Source: Sipunculus nudus (Eukaryota > Annelida > Sipuncula > Golfingiida > Sipunculidae). Taken from it: a stretch of DNA of 64,000 bases. Where the stretch lies: contig CM049312.1 of assembly GCA_026874595.1 (NCBI GenBank), forward strand, positions 75,368,429-75,432,428, in the 5' to 3' direction. Positions 46,675 through 58,992 of the stretch are shown here, in pieces. How positions within the stretch are numbered: the stretch's first letter is position 1; each line of letters begins with the position of its first letter. The notes under the pieces were generated by a model that saw only the letters and a program-made list of their open reading frames with translations, had not been told where the DNA came from and did no database searches. A program made the position numbers and the translations under genes.

Positions 46675-48889
46675 AGCGAACCTGTGAGCTTATGCGATGG
46701 TGTGGTGTCGTCTGTCGTCCGTCTGCCGTCGTCCGTACGTTAACCTATACTATCTTAAAAACGGCATGAGTTAGCATCACAAAATTTTATGCAAAAAATT
46801 AATCATCTAAAAAACTCTATCCGATTTTGCTTATTTTTTGGCTAACTGCATTTTCTTAGAATTTATAGGGAAACAGCTTAAAAACCTTTAAAAATCTTCT
46901 TCTCTGAAACTGATCAGCCAAATTGTCCAATATTTCACAGAAATTATTCCTGGAACAATCTCTCTCAATTTTGTTCGAATGGTTTAAGTTCGCTGATTTT
47001 TCGCCGAGTTACAGGAAGTTGAACTTAGTCATCTGTCCAAAAAAGCATGCTAAAATTACAATCTCAGAAACGGCAGGAGCTATCATCACCAAATTTTATG
47101 AGGATGTTGGTCACATGAGTCATATCTGAAATTGAGGTATAGGTGGCGCCACCTGCATCGACCTTTTTTGTACGGGGGTCATCAGTGCCCTTATCATACT
47201 GAGGCCTACAAAGAACTTCTACTCTGAAACCATCTGGCCAAATTGTTTAATATCACACAGAAATGGTCATAGGGTAGTGCTTTCTGAAGTTTGTTCAAAT
47301 GGTCTCTGTTAAGTGACTTTTGGCTGAGTTATGAGTAGTTGAATTTAATCATATGCCATAACAGCCCATTTTAGTTCAGTGGCTACAAAGATCCTCTTCT
47401 CAAAAACCACTGGGCCAAATTCTTAAATCTCACCCATTAATTATCCTTTGATGTTGACAATTCAAGTTTGTTCAAATGGTTTTGGTTCAGTGCTTTTTGG
47501 CTGAGTTACGGGAAGCTGAACTAAGCCAGTTTGCTGTAGCTTCCTATATGAGTGATAAACCTGCAACACATTTTTCGACTGACGCCACTGAATTTGTTTA
47601 ATATTTTACAAGAATAATCCCCACAATAATTCTCATGATAATTGTGTTTAATGATTCCACATGAATGATTTTTGGCTGAATTATGGAGATTGAGACATTT
47701 TACCATATATGTTAGCTGTGTAAAACAGTTACATCTAGCCTGGCACCAGTTTATCAGCATCTATAACATCATGCCACAAGATTTCAGGTTAAATAGCTTG
47801 ACAGACTGCCAACTATTTCAGATTTTCAACAGGCCAAAGGTCAGCCTGTATCTATTTATAGCTTTTGCAGACTTACAACTGTATCAGATCAGGCAACAGG
47901 TCAAAAGTTCACTCAGTGCAGCCAGGTATAGGTCAAGAGTTCACCCAGTGCAGTAGCTGGATTCTATTTATAGTTTAGCAGACTGCCAACTGTGTCAGAT
48001 TATGCAACAGGTCAAGATTTCACTCGATGCAGCCAGGTACAGGTCAAAAGTTCACTCAGTGCAGCAGCTTGAGCCAGCAATTTGTCACAGTTCACTCGGG
48101 GCAACTGCCTTTCTCACCTAAGCCTGGTCAGCCTAGTGCATCAAACTGGGGAAGTTTGATGTATTTGCCTGAAATTTTTACCTGTCTGTGCGTCTGATGG
48201 CTTTCTCGTTCACAAGACAGGTGTCGCCACCTACAATGACTTTTGCTTAGTGTATGTGCCTACTTATTTCTCCTGAGGAATTAGATATATCAGCCTGAAA
48301 TTGGACATATTTATACATATCGAATGGCTTTGTCGTATACAAGACTGGTGGTGCCACCTACAATAATTTTTGCACAGTGTGTGTCCCTGCTTATTTCTCA
48401 GGAGGGGGTTTGATATATCAGTTTGAAATTGGGCAAATTAATACACATCGTAAAGCTTTGTCGTAAACAAGACTGGTGGCATCACCTACAATAATTTTTG
48501 CACAGTGTATGTTCCTGCTTATTTCTCAAGAGGGGATATCAGCCTGAAATTGGGCACATGTGTACATCTCTGATACCTTCGTCGTATACAAGACATGTAG
48601 GTATACTTGAAAAGTAATGGCCCAGCATTGAAGCATTATACCTGTGTATTAACCATTGCACAGGTTCGCATTAGGCCTGTAGGCCTTGTTGTGTTGTGTG
48701 CACCCATGCCAGAATTTCAGCAGTGATATTTGTATAATTGTTTCTTATTCAAAATGTTTAGTACTTATATTGTTCATATACATGTTACACGTGTACTTGA
48801 AAAGTAATGGTCCAGCATTGAAGCATTAAGCCATTATAACTGGTGTTTATCCAATTACACAGGTTCGCATTTGGCCTGTAGGCCTTGTT
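46675..48889 (+). mobile_element. Family-2 repeat element, locus 2
   Basis: It has the same head (agcgaacctgtgagcttatg), module order, ~125-bp units (palindrome variants at 48222, 48348, 48475) and tail (cacaggttcgcatttggcct, gtaggccttgtt) as locus 1. A second, internal tail copy ends at 48690. One exact GGTGGCGCCACC is at 47142. It begins only 22 bp after the family-1 tail. Confidence 0.8.
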
Positions 48890-49960
48890 CTTTAAAAAAT
48901 CCTGGAACCAAATGGTGATCCGGATCACTCAGAAAATTAAATTAGTTATTTCTTGTATTACTACCGAGCTATCCTAAAATTTTATCCATTAAGTACTTTT
49001 TCAGTAATGTTGCTAACAATCAAACCAACGCCAGCAAAAACATAAGCCCCGGCCACCGCCCCTTGGCGGAGGTAAACAGAACTCAAGCAGGAACTTCACC
49101 GTGACAGATCAGGTAGAATTTTGCGTTATAAATCTATATATACTTTAATATTAAATAATTTAAGGCGGAGAAATGACTAACTATGATTTTTGTTTATAAA
49201 AGCACCGGACCCAAAAATCAGTGTCAGCCGTAACCAAAGGTGTCGCTAGTTTTGTGTGAAAGGATATACATTTAGTAATAAACCGGGGTTTTGCGTTGGG
49301 ACAGTAATTCGGGCCGGATTCGTCCGTAACAGGGTTTCCATGGGCTGAGTTCACCCGCCGGGTAGATAGGCGTAGATTCATGGTAGACAACGCAGCGACA
49401 GACGCTTCTGGGGTTTTCCCAAGTAACATGATATTCCATACGATTTATTGGTAAAATATTGAAAATAACCCGCTTGGGACACATCGTGCCCGACACTTCA
49501 AGACCAAAAACGGGGGTTTCATCAGAGGAGTTGCGTGACAACTATTTATTGCCAGTGCCGATTAGAATATAAATAAATGTAGTATATATGACTTTTTTTT
49601 GTTAAAATAAATTCATAAAATAAAGAAACTATTTTTATCACCGAGACATAATAATAAACACTATATAACCAAATAGGAGGACTAATGCATGGTAGCAGTT
49701 ACTTTTATAGTCTTTATCCAAGTGCAAAAAAAAAAAAAATGGAATAATGGAACATGTGAGTGATGTATTTGTTACTACCAGCACAATGAGTATATTCAGA
49801 GTATAGAAGAACTGTTACCAAAAATTAAATACAGTACAGTATGAAGTTTATTTACGCCTTATTATTTCCATGTTGCAAAATGCATGTTTATAGCAATGAA
49901 CAAGGAAATGATTGAATATAATCAAAACATGCTGGTTGAAACGTGTATAAATTTTACTTA
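48890..49960. other. Sparse DNA with a minus-strand open frame
   Basis: A 89-codon frame at 49541-49272 (minus) starts MSRNSSDETPVFGLEVSG and has balanced codons, but has no recognisable motif and no matching splice sites. It may be a chance frame in a CpG-richer patch. Nothing else is seen. Confidence 0.25.
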
Positions 49961-49976
49961 AAATGTTGCGGATCTT

Positions 49977-49991
49977 CCGCCAGGTGGCAGC
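49977..49991 (+). promoter_or_regulatory. CTCF-like motif, full consensus match
   Basis: CCGCCAGGTGGCAGC fits CCRSYAGRKGGCRSY at all 15 positions. CTCF is conserved across bilaterian animals. Binding is inferred from motif only. Confidence 0.5.
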
Positions 49992-51067
49992 ATTTTACGG
50001 TGGACTCTTCCTTCAAATACCTAGCTCAAATGCGAAAAGACTATGAAAAACGCTCGTCTAGTTCATTTCTACATTCTAGTTTTATTGACTTGTTTCAGTC
50101 AAGCATGAAACTTAAAGGAACATAATCAGGAGCAATATTATGCCTATTCTTTCACACTATCAATTCAGTTTTGTTTTATACAAATGTTTCCCAGCAAAAC
50201 CGTCCGAGCGCACAGTCTCAGTACCTCGCAGACGGCTGTTTAACACATTTTTTTTTAATTAATCTGCGTGTTGATAAACTTGTCTGTTTACCATAATAAG
50301 GCCGGGTGACCGGAGGTCCGATTGTGAGCCGCAACAGGCGATGTTTCAGCCAGCGGGAACATGTATTACATTTTTTTGGGCCAAGTAATTCAGGGCATCT
50401 CCTGATTGACACGTGATGTGGCTCCGCGATGCACACGGCCCCACGCGCTGTGTTTATGTTGACACCTGCGATCGCATGTATGTATCGGGTGTTTCCTTGT
50501 ATGTGCGTCCTTCTGTGTGCGTGAATTATTGTCTATACCTTACATTGGTTCAAATTAGCTCTCTGAGTAATACCTAAGAAAAAGTATGTGATACATATCA
50601 ATTAAGGAACCAAATTGCCATCAAAACTGTAGCATTTAATTTTTTCCCTTAGGATGCGCATGAATTTTCATGTAACTTTTTTTGGACAGGTTTGTGTAGT
50701 TATCATGCGAGCTAATTTATCTTTTAGAAAATTCCCGGTTTTCTGCACTTGTCCACTTGTGACAAATAAAAGTTACATAAGTCACTATAAATGGGTATGA
50801 ACAGACATATAAACAAATACATCAGTATCTGATCTATTTATTGAATGAAATCAGTATATGTAACGATTTTACGGAAAACACACTCATTAAAAAATCTATT
50901 CTAAAGCCTCCTCAATAATATATACTTTGAATGTGCTTTTTATAGCTGGCACCAGAAGTGGTTAAACACAGTATATACCAAAGTTTAAAGGTCCTTAACA
51001 GATATAAAAATGTGTTACCGGCAAAAATATTTGTAATCTCATCAACGTACCACATTTTGGCTTTTCA

Positions 51068-51082
51068 CCGGTAGATGGCGCT
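51068..51082 (+). promoter_or_regulatory. CTCF-like motif, full consensus match
   Basis: CCGGTAGATGGCGCT fits all 15 positions of the CTCF consensus, in the same orientation as the sites at 49977 and 52933. Confidence 0.48.
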
Positions 51083-51276
51083 TACTTTCATGTCTGCTCA
51101 GTGTTTTAATTCTGGCAACAAGGCCAGTGTATTTTGCATTGCTAAATAAACACATACATGTAATATATTCCTACAAGTAAAACGCAAACTGCACCTACTG
51201 AACAATTAATGTATAAATTACTCAAATCAATGGCTAAATCAATATAACAAAACAATATACCGGTAATTAGTATTAA

Positions 51277-51687
51277 CTAAGATGCTGCCATATGAATATG
51301 TAATGTCCTAAAGGAAAGGGTCACGTGATAGTCCGGTTCCTCGAGAAAAACCGAAGAAACCTGCTCAAAGAATTCCGGTTCCAAAAAACCAACCGGAAAA
51401 GGTCTGCTCGGTGGAAATGGGTTCTGGTTCACTTTGCGATGGAAGTTCTTCGGTCTCTGCTGAAGGGAACATGTGACCGATGTCCTTGTACAACACGTGG
51501 TACAAGTTGTACAGAAATAGACAAGGGGCGGCGCTGTCCCACACGGCAGACAGGCCGTTTGCCAATGAATCCAGGCCAAGCCATTCACATAATAACTGAA
51601 GTATGCTGCAAAAAGAACATGTGTATTATTATATGCCTTACCTGTCATTTGATCTTAGAAAATAAAACCTTGAAGAGAAGAAAATAA
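51277..51687. other. Overlapping open frames on both strands
   Basis: A plus-strand frame (51325-51687, 120 codons, basic start, CDRCPCTT in the middle) and a minus-strand frame (51648-51277, 123 codons) cover the same bases. The block is less AT-rich than its flanks and has a CACGTG E-box at about 51323. No domain was recognised on either strand, so this could be an exon, a promoter or chance. Confidence 0.22.
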
Positions 51688-52868
51688 AACGTTGAAAAGA
51701 CTTATACTTGTATCTTTACTAGTACAAGATGATACAGTATGCGATTCATTAAACTGGAAAAAAACATACACATTGCCAAGACGGTCAATATCTGTCCCTT
51801 TGCTGTTCTTTAGTATTATAAAGTTTTGAACTGTCGTGCCAGTCTGTTACTTACAATAAAGTAATGTAAATATAAAAAAGACACCTTTTTAAGAATAGCA
51901 GTGTGTGAAGTCTCTTTAACACAAGCTTTCAGGTGCTCGGCCCCCTTCCTCTGGTGTGAAACATTTACATTACTTTTCTGTTAATGAAATTCATGTTTGT
52001 TAATCGTCATAATTAACTTAATATATTGGTAGCTGTGTTGAATCATTATAATCTGTTTAGGCCTATCCATAAATTCATTATAGTTATTACAGATATAATC
52101 CTGTCTGCCAATATCGATATTCATTTATCAAATCTTTTACCATGGAGCACACTTTTTATTTGATCGGCCCCCTGGAATTATGCATCTCCTTGATGTACCG
52201 TACCTTACAGAAAATTTACGTGAAGTAATCACGTGACCCATATTAGGCCTACCAATATGCGGCTGCGCAGGACCAGCGGTCAGATATCCATTTTTTTTCA
52301 AATATATTATTTAATGATATGCAATTTATATAAATCTTATTTTAGTCATGTCTAAAAAAACACCCAGCAACATAGCATTTTTAAACCATCTAAAACTGAT
52401 TAATGTTTAGATTCTTTACCGCTGGGCTTTGGGAGCGCGAGTGCGGTTCATATATTGCCTGCAGTTCCCACCGTTAGAAAATGAAGCCTTTATTTTAACC
52501 TGTTAACGCTTATAGGCCTACTTTAATTTTTGTCAGGTCTGTTGTATTAAATGAGATGTTAAGCGGTTTTGTAACAAAAATTTAGCGCTTTAACAACCAT
52601 ATACATTAATTATACCTTAAATTCTTCGTAACACCATGGGGACCATATTTCCGTGAAGCATACGAAGTAATTCGATTGGTACATTTCCGTGAAGCAATCT
52701 TTGGTCACTGCGCAGGTGGGCGGAGCTTAAATTTACTCCACGAATTGAATACGCCTAATTGATACCTGATGGAATCATACTGAAATAAGAATGTCAAAAT
52801 GCGAACCTGAATGCAGCTAATATCCTGGCGGCAACCTCTACGGTGTGTACGCAATCTGAATCCAGGCG

Positions 52869-52947
52869 TGACGTCACAAGGAGCATGTTCCAGAAGATCA
52901 GATTGGCTTGCTGGAACGTTTGTGACGTAGCTCCGCCAGATGGCGCC
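52869..52947. promoter_or_regulatory. Cluster of CRE, inverted CCAAT and CTCF-like motifs
   Basis: TGACGTCA (52869-52876), ATTGG (an inverted CCAAT box, about 52902), a CRE half-site TGACGTAG (about 52923) and CCGCCAGATGGCGCC (52933-52947, full CTCF-consensus match) lie within 80 bp. Such a cluster suggests a promoter or regulatory element; no first exon was identified beside it. Confidence 0.4.
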
Positions 52948-53766
52948 AATTTCCAGTTGCCTGATAAAAACATCCAAAAACATAAACAATGAATGCGTAA
53001 TAAGCATCATCTAAACGTAAATCCTTCCACCCATTAATTATATATATGTATCAATATTGTTATTTTTATTTAATTTTTTAATTGTTTCACAATATAAAGA
53101 TATCGCCGTACAATAAATTGTCTCCTCCACCAATGGGAAACGGGGACAAGATAAAAGATGCATTCACTGGCGTGGTTTAGTTGTTCTTCTGGTTATTGTT
53201 AGATGGCTAAATGCAGGGATATATGCTCGCAGAAGCGGAGTTTGGTTTTACACTTACATGAGCAAGATTGAGATATGTTGAACGTGCAATAAAAACAAAT
53301 TGAATGACTGATTCGCAGTCCGTGCCAGTTGTTGATTTACTCTTGTGACTACGGCGTAAAATAAAAAGAAATGAATCATGATCTTGTCAAATATTGAACC
53401 AGATTTAATTGTTCAGCAACCTCTTACTTATAGAAGTAAGCGTAGATCATAGTAAAATATATTATACTCTGTTTCACTAACAAGCGTCCGCTGTGTTTTT
53501 AGAGATAATTTTCTTAAAATGTTTCATTTTATTTTTTTAAATTTAATTAAGATTCATATGGAGGTGACAACAAAATATAACCATAAAATATTCAAAAATT
53601 GATTTCCAGTTTTACAACTTTTTTACTCTTTCAAATGATCTGACAGAGCAGATGTTTCCTTGCATGAGTAGCCTTCTTTGTTTTGGCTGGTCATATTTTT
53701 TAAAGTGTTTACGTGACATCATCCAATCAGCAGCTGTTTTACATATAAGTGGGTTTGATATCATTT

Positions 53767-54360
53767 GGAACTCCTCGGCCGAATCCGTTGGCTTCTAGCC
53801 TCAGATGTATGTATTGCCCAATGATACTCCACCAATTTTTGAGAAGTTCGCCGGAATTCCACCGGGTTGCCAATTCTACTGACTCGTTTAACAAAAGATC
53901 ATAGTTTTCCCCCAAAAAAATATATTTATTTGCCATAATCATATGTATTATATGGGATTGATATGTTGCTAAACATCAACTATTACCACGTTTCGACAGT
54001 AATTTGAACAGAAAGTTCAGTTTGTAACAAATGCCTCGTACATCGCACAATGGGGGCGGACTTCCTGGCGAGAACTGTATCCTCGAGAGGTCCAGATCAG
54101 TATACAGGGGATCCCCCCCCCCCCCCCCCCCCCTCTCTGTTTCTTGGGCCAGTGTTGTCTTATAGCCTAAAATGTAGAATATGTGAGGATTGGCAGTATT
54201 TGTACAGGAAGAAAAACCAATGTTTATTCTTGCAAAGCGCACTACAGATGTGCGATTGACCTGCCATGGCCTTGACCTTGCCGGATTACTTTCAATGACG
54301 GCCCCCTATGTACATCCGACATCCGAGGCTAGAAGCCAACGGATTTGGACGAGGAGTTCC
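53767..54360. mobile_element. Foldback element with 42-bp terminal inverted repeats
   Basis: The left arm ggaactcctcggccgaatcc, then gttggcttctagcctcagatgt in order, pairs with 54319-54360 with three mismatches. The 510-bp interior contains a C-run (54112-54133) and no coding potential. The arms resemble terminal inverted repeats of a DNA transposon; no target duplication was identified. Confidence 0.72.
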
Positions 54361-54895
54361 GAAAGTTTCTGATATGTTGTAAAATGCTGACTGATTTCTC
54401 ATATTCTAAAATAATTATATATCTTAATTATGAATATAAATAACCCTTTTTGAAAATTAGTTTCAATAACCTTTTACTCTATATTACTATTTTCTCCCCA
54501 TAAAACGTGACTATACCGGTAATAAAATTTTTCTTTACAAATTCAAAATTTGGTGGAAATGAGTGGATGAAATGGACTATGGTGTAAATTAATCTATACA
54601 ATTGTAAATATATTAACCTCTTACTTTCTAATCTGACTTGTAACCCGAGATTTTTTTTAGGAATATTTTGAAGACCTATTAATGAATCAGCCCCAGCAAC
54701 ATCCATCATCCCGTAAGAGAAATCCTGGAACCGCTCCTGTTCAATGTTTAAACGAAGTCAGTTAGGCCCTACTAACTGATCAATGATAAATTTAATGAAA
54801 GACAATCAAAGGAGCTATTGCATCAATTTTGCATTCATAATATATCATGAACCTAAGTATAACGTTTTATCTAAGAAACAAATTTTATTGCTTAC

Positions 54896-56202
54896 GTAAA
54901 AACATGGGGAGATAAACCCAGACACCAGACTGGAGACCATAAACAAGCTTCGACATGACGTCAGGGAATTCAGCTGGATCACGTGGCTCCGCAAAGCAGA
55001 CGACACTGATGTAAACGGCGCCAAGATACAACCCGACGGCAATGGTGGCTGGCATGAAGGTCAAGGTTGCTGATAAAAGTCCCTTTAAATTTTCAGCTCC
55101 TGTTTTCACCATCAACAGGAGCCCATGCACCATACATAAAAATCCTGTAAGGAAATTTGAAGGCTTTTCAGGCGTGACGTCATCGGAATTTGACGCCGGC
55201 ATTTTGGTTACATCATTGCTTTGCCCTGGGACGTCAATTGTCGTCTGATCCGCTGGTTCGCAGTCTTCCTTATCCAATGACGCAGCTCTGTCGCTGTTTG
55301 ACCATTGAGTCCCATTCTGTTTGAAAATAAATGGACATGTTAATTCTGTGTACAGGTAATTTTCCATTTTTACAGCATTTTAGTGAATGCTACCTTGAAA
55401 TAAAACAATGAATATTTTCAAGGGAACAATAACCAAACAGGTATATATTATATCAGGTTTATTCTATGAAAAAATAGAACTGCACAAACTTGTAATTAAA
55501 CTTTTTCCGATCAGCATTAAATGATAATGTGGGACCCAACTTTGAATCATTTGAAGGTCATGGCGCCAGGGTTATCAGAGACCGTCACTGTTCTCAGAAA
55601 CATTGATCTAGTCAATCCATGACTGGATGAGCTTCACTATAACTATGTTACATTTATGGTAATGTTCATATATCGAATATCGATGTGTGTACTCTTACAT
55701 TAAAATAAAATTAATAATTAAAATTAAACTGAGGGTGATGCTCTAGCTGCCATATTTTTATTTATACAATTTATGTAATATAAATATAATCAATGGATTA
55801 TTAATGAAAATGTAACAATTATATATCATTACCTGTAATAAATACAGAAAGGTAAGGGAATATTTGTAAACTCATTCCTTTTATATAGCCTATTACCTTG
55901 ATATGAATGATCGGTAAAAATTCAGTATGTGAATAGAACAAATTTACGTTTAGAACTGTACAAATCCAGAATTATAACAGCACATTTTCTATTTGCACAA
56001 ACAGGGGTCATATGCACGTTAGAATTTACCCTGAAATATATGACATTAGTTATCAGAGAGACAGAGTGCGAAAGAGAAAAAAAAAAGATCATATGTGGTG
56101 AAGAAGAGCGCAAGTCACCTCCTGTGGCGCCATCTGGCCGTCGTCTCTCATATCATTCACATCTCCGTTGCTAGAGGGCGCTGATTCTCTTTCTTCAGAC
56201 AT
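54896..56202 (-). CDS. Multi-pass membrane protein of unknown family (two 5' exons)
   Basis: Exon 1 (56202-56119) encodes 28 residues starting MSEERESAPSS and ends at GAG|GTGACT. Exon 2 (55316-54896) starts after cattta-ttttcaaacag and ends at GTAAGC, encoding 140 codons in the same frame. The first ~80 residues are acidic and polar, likely cytoplasmic. Then come three hydrophobic stretches: FLTGFLCMVHGLLLMV, LSATLTFMPATIAVGLYLGA with VYISVVCFA, and VYGLQSGVWVYLPMFL. The arrangement suggests at least three membrane helices, with more in downstream exons. A possible further exon near 54745 (ERFQDFSYGMMDVAGADSL) has the wrong phase and is not joined. I do not recognise the family. Confidence 0.62.
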
Positions 56203-56209
56203 CTGGAAT

Positions 56210-58590
56210 AGATTCAAGCGGAACCATGAACACTCAACAACAAGCTTGTATTTTTGGAGAGCTTATGTTCGCAAAGAATACACGCCAGTACCTAGAGCTT
56301 CTCAGTGATAGCAAATTTGTTAGTTCGAAGTCGTACACACTGCAAGTGTAGGACACAACAGTTACTTTGTTTTTACTGTTCCTGTTGCTCCGGCTGGGTG
56401 AAACAGAGTTTAAAAAGATTCCTCCAGTATACCAATATACTCAATCATGCAAAGCTGCAAACTTAAAATTTATAGGCAAATTTTAAATTATATTGGCACA
56501 TACATTAAAAAGCTCAGATCAATCCATTACATTTCAACAGTATTATTCTTTGGTCTAACCGATGAGTTTGACGTTAGTCAGAGTTTTAAAACCAATAACG
56601 GTTCCTAGATTAAACCACACTGCGCAGAATCCCTTTCTCAAAAATACGACCCTGCTGGTTAGGGAATGTGTCTGAAAAAAATCCTTTTCCCCACAATGCA
56701 CTGGGGCCTCTAACAAACTTGGCGTAAGTATAAATGTAGTTAAGATGTTAATGTAGTCAGTCAAAATATGTTGTATACGAATTGTTTCAAGGAAAATTAC
56801 ATGAGTTTAAAGATTTCTAAAAACTTCTTGGTAATATTTTGTTATCATGAGCATGTGTAATATAAACAGGTGTTTCCTCGAACTCTGACAAATTTTAATT
56901 TTGGAGGTTCACAGATGAGATAATTAGACCAAGCGATCAGACAATGTTTAACTGTAAGAGGTTCGTTTGGAGTAGAATCTCCTGCAGAAGGGTGAGATTT
57001 AACATCCAATTACTTGTTTTTGTTAAAATGTGGTCAGTAATGAAATAGCAAAAATTCACCCCTACTAATATATGGTCTTACTGATCGTGAATCATATAAA
57101 AAAGCTGTTAGGAAAAATGCAGTAACGATTTACAGTAATAAATTACTAACTGAATTTCTGCTCCATAAAACACTATATAATCTAAAGCCCGGTCCTAAAA
57201 ACGGTCCTCAATTTCACGTTATATACATAAAATATAAATAACTGTATCAACAAATAGAATCTATGTAATTTAAACCCTGTATAAAATAATAGTAATTATA
57301 GATAAAACAAATATAGCAGAGGCGCAAAATAAAAAAAAATCTTAATTATAATCTGCACTCAAGGCAAGCATTTCTTAGACTCCTTTGGAAATTATTCTTT
57401 GAAAAAGTATGTTTATGTGTTTGTGTGCATGTGTGTGTGTTTTGGGCGGGGGCGTTCGTATGTTAACACCACCGGCCTCAAATTATTGAGGCGCTGTTAC
57501 CCACACTACTAATCAGAATATAAATAGAACCAGCAAGGGCCGCAGCTCCGTCTTGTTTTTGTGACTCCATGCAGAGAAATTCTAACAGGCAAACTTTTAG
57601 CAACACCGTTTCACTTGCTATAAGAGTATTTGTGTGTGCGTGTGTGTGCATTTGTGTTTGTGCGCGAGCCCGCGCGGTGAGAATAGGGGGGCTTTACTTT
57701 TCAAAACAAGCGCTATTGAATATTGATGATCAGTTTTAATTCCTAAAAACTCAAAAACCTGGCTTTTTTGTGCTTTAGCCTGTGATCAATAAATGTTTGA
57801 ATTACAAATTGACATCATCACGCTCTTACTCTGTCAGGCAAAAACAAATAAAGTCTATGGTGTAAACAAGGTTATATTTTAACCATGTCGGCCTACATTT
57901 TATGAATCTGAAACGGTAAAGATTAAAGTAATAACTATATAACAACAGCCAAATAACATCATTTCACCACTAACCTTTTTCTTCGTTTGACAAACGACTC
58001 TTCTCCAACTGATAAAAAAAAATAACCTCAGTAAGTTTGGTAGCAGGATTGAAAATCCCGCCCAAGTCGCCAAATCGATCGTCTGTTTGTAAACAACTTG
58101 GAATGCCTTTGTGTACGGTTTCGGCACGCGCGCTCGCTCCTCAGTTTCTGCAGAGAATGCTAAAAATAGATCAGGCCAAGCCGAGTAAAACGCATGACCT
58201 CGTTTTGGGTCATCCTATATAATTCTCGAATTAACCATCGTAACGCACGGAGTGGAGGATAAAAAAGGGAAAGAAAAACAGATTAAGTTTTTACCAAAAC
58301 CACACCGACAGGTTTTGCCAAATCACCCTAATTTTAGGAGTCACTTTTTTGTAGGAATCACTGCATGAAAATGACGCTAATTACTCTTCAGCAGCAATCT
58401 TTATCCCTCTCTCTTTTCCTTTTAGAGCGTTCCGAGATACAATATTTCTATCTTGCTACAACAGTCCAGTTGGAGCAAGAATTGGACACTTCACATTTTC
58501 AGTGTGGGCAAATGATCTGCATACATGTGGGCAGTATACCCTTATCTTCATGCAGGGGGATGTGCAGTATGCATGTTTATTTATGACTTT
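56210..58590. other. 5' flank of the membrane-protein gene, no gene seen
   Basis: AT-rich DNA with a TG-rich patch at 57415-57445. A CpG-richer block at 58030-58250 holds a TATATAA preceded by TGACCT and GGGTCA half-sites separated by six bases. It could be a distant promoter, but no exon was found. Confidence 0.3.
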
Positions 58591-58593
58591 GGG

Positions 58594-58706
<113 letters not shown>

Positions 58707-58865
58707 TTCAGTCTGTGAAAAAAAACCAAATTAATGGGAAATTGTCAATACTTTAACTCTTCTCTTTTTTTACAATTTATTTTACGCCGTTGCGGCAAGG
58801 CAAGATTCCTTTATGCGGTCGCGTATATGTTTATGTATATATGTGTATTAGACATAACCTACATG

Positions 58866-58868
<3 letters not shown>

Positions 58869-58909
<41 letters not shown>
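58869..58909. repeat. (TA)n microsatellite
   Basis: About 20 TA dinucleotides. Confidence 0.95.
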
Positions 58910-58910
<1 letters not shown>

Positions 58911-58992
58911 CAATTATCCCTGCTTTTTAAAATATAACATAAAAAAATACTCTTATTCCATCAATCAGTTATAATCTGGTACTGTTTTATTT

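Noticed and set aside
54479-54750. Possible third exon of the minus-strand membrane-protein gene (QERFQDFSYGMMDV)
   Set aside because: It needs a phase-0 junction while exon 2 ends in phase 1; alternative acceptors give an early stop.
55175-55182. TGACGTCA (CRE) at 54956 and 55175
   Set aside because: Both lie inside the coding exon of the membrane-protein gene, where the codons for Asp-Val explain them.
56119-56180. Two further CTCF-like matches on the minus strand and plus strand
   Set aside because: They fall in coding sequence of exon 1 (GQMAPQ and SAPSS) and each has mismatches to the consensus, so they were not counted with the three full matches.
57900-58127. Minus-strand frame with hydrophobic stretch and a possible donor
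   Set aside because: It begins with GTG, not ATG, has no acceptor partner and lies in a CpG-richer, promoter-like patch.
58194-58221. Everted TGACCT/GGGTCA half-sites with six-base spacer followed by TATATAA
   Set aside because: A single occurrence of short motifs with no exon beside it; too weak to call a response element.
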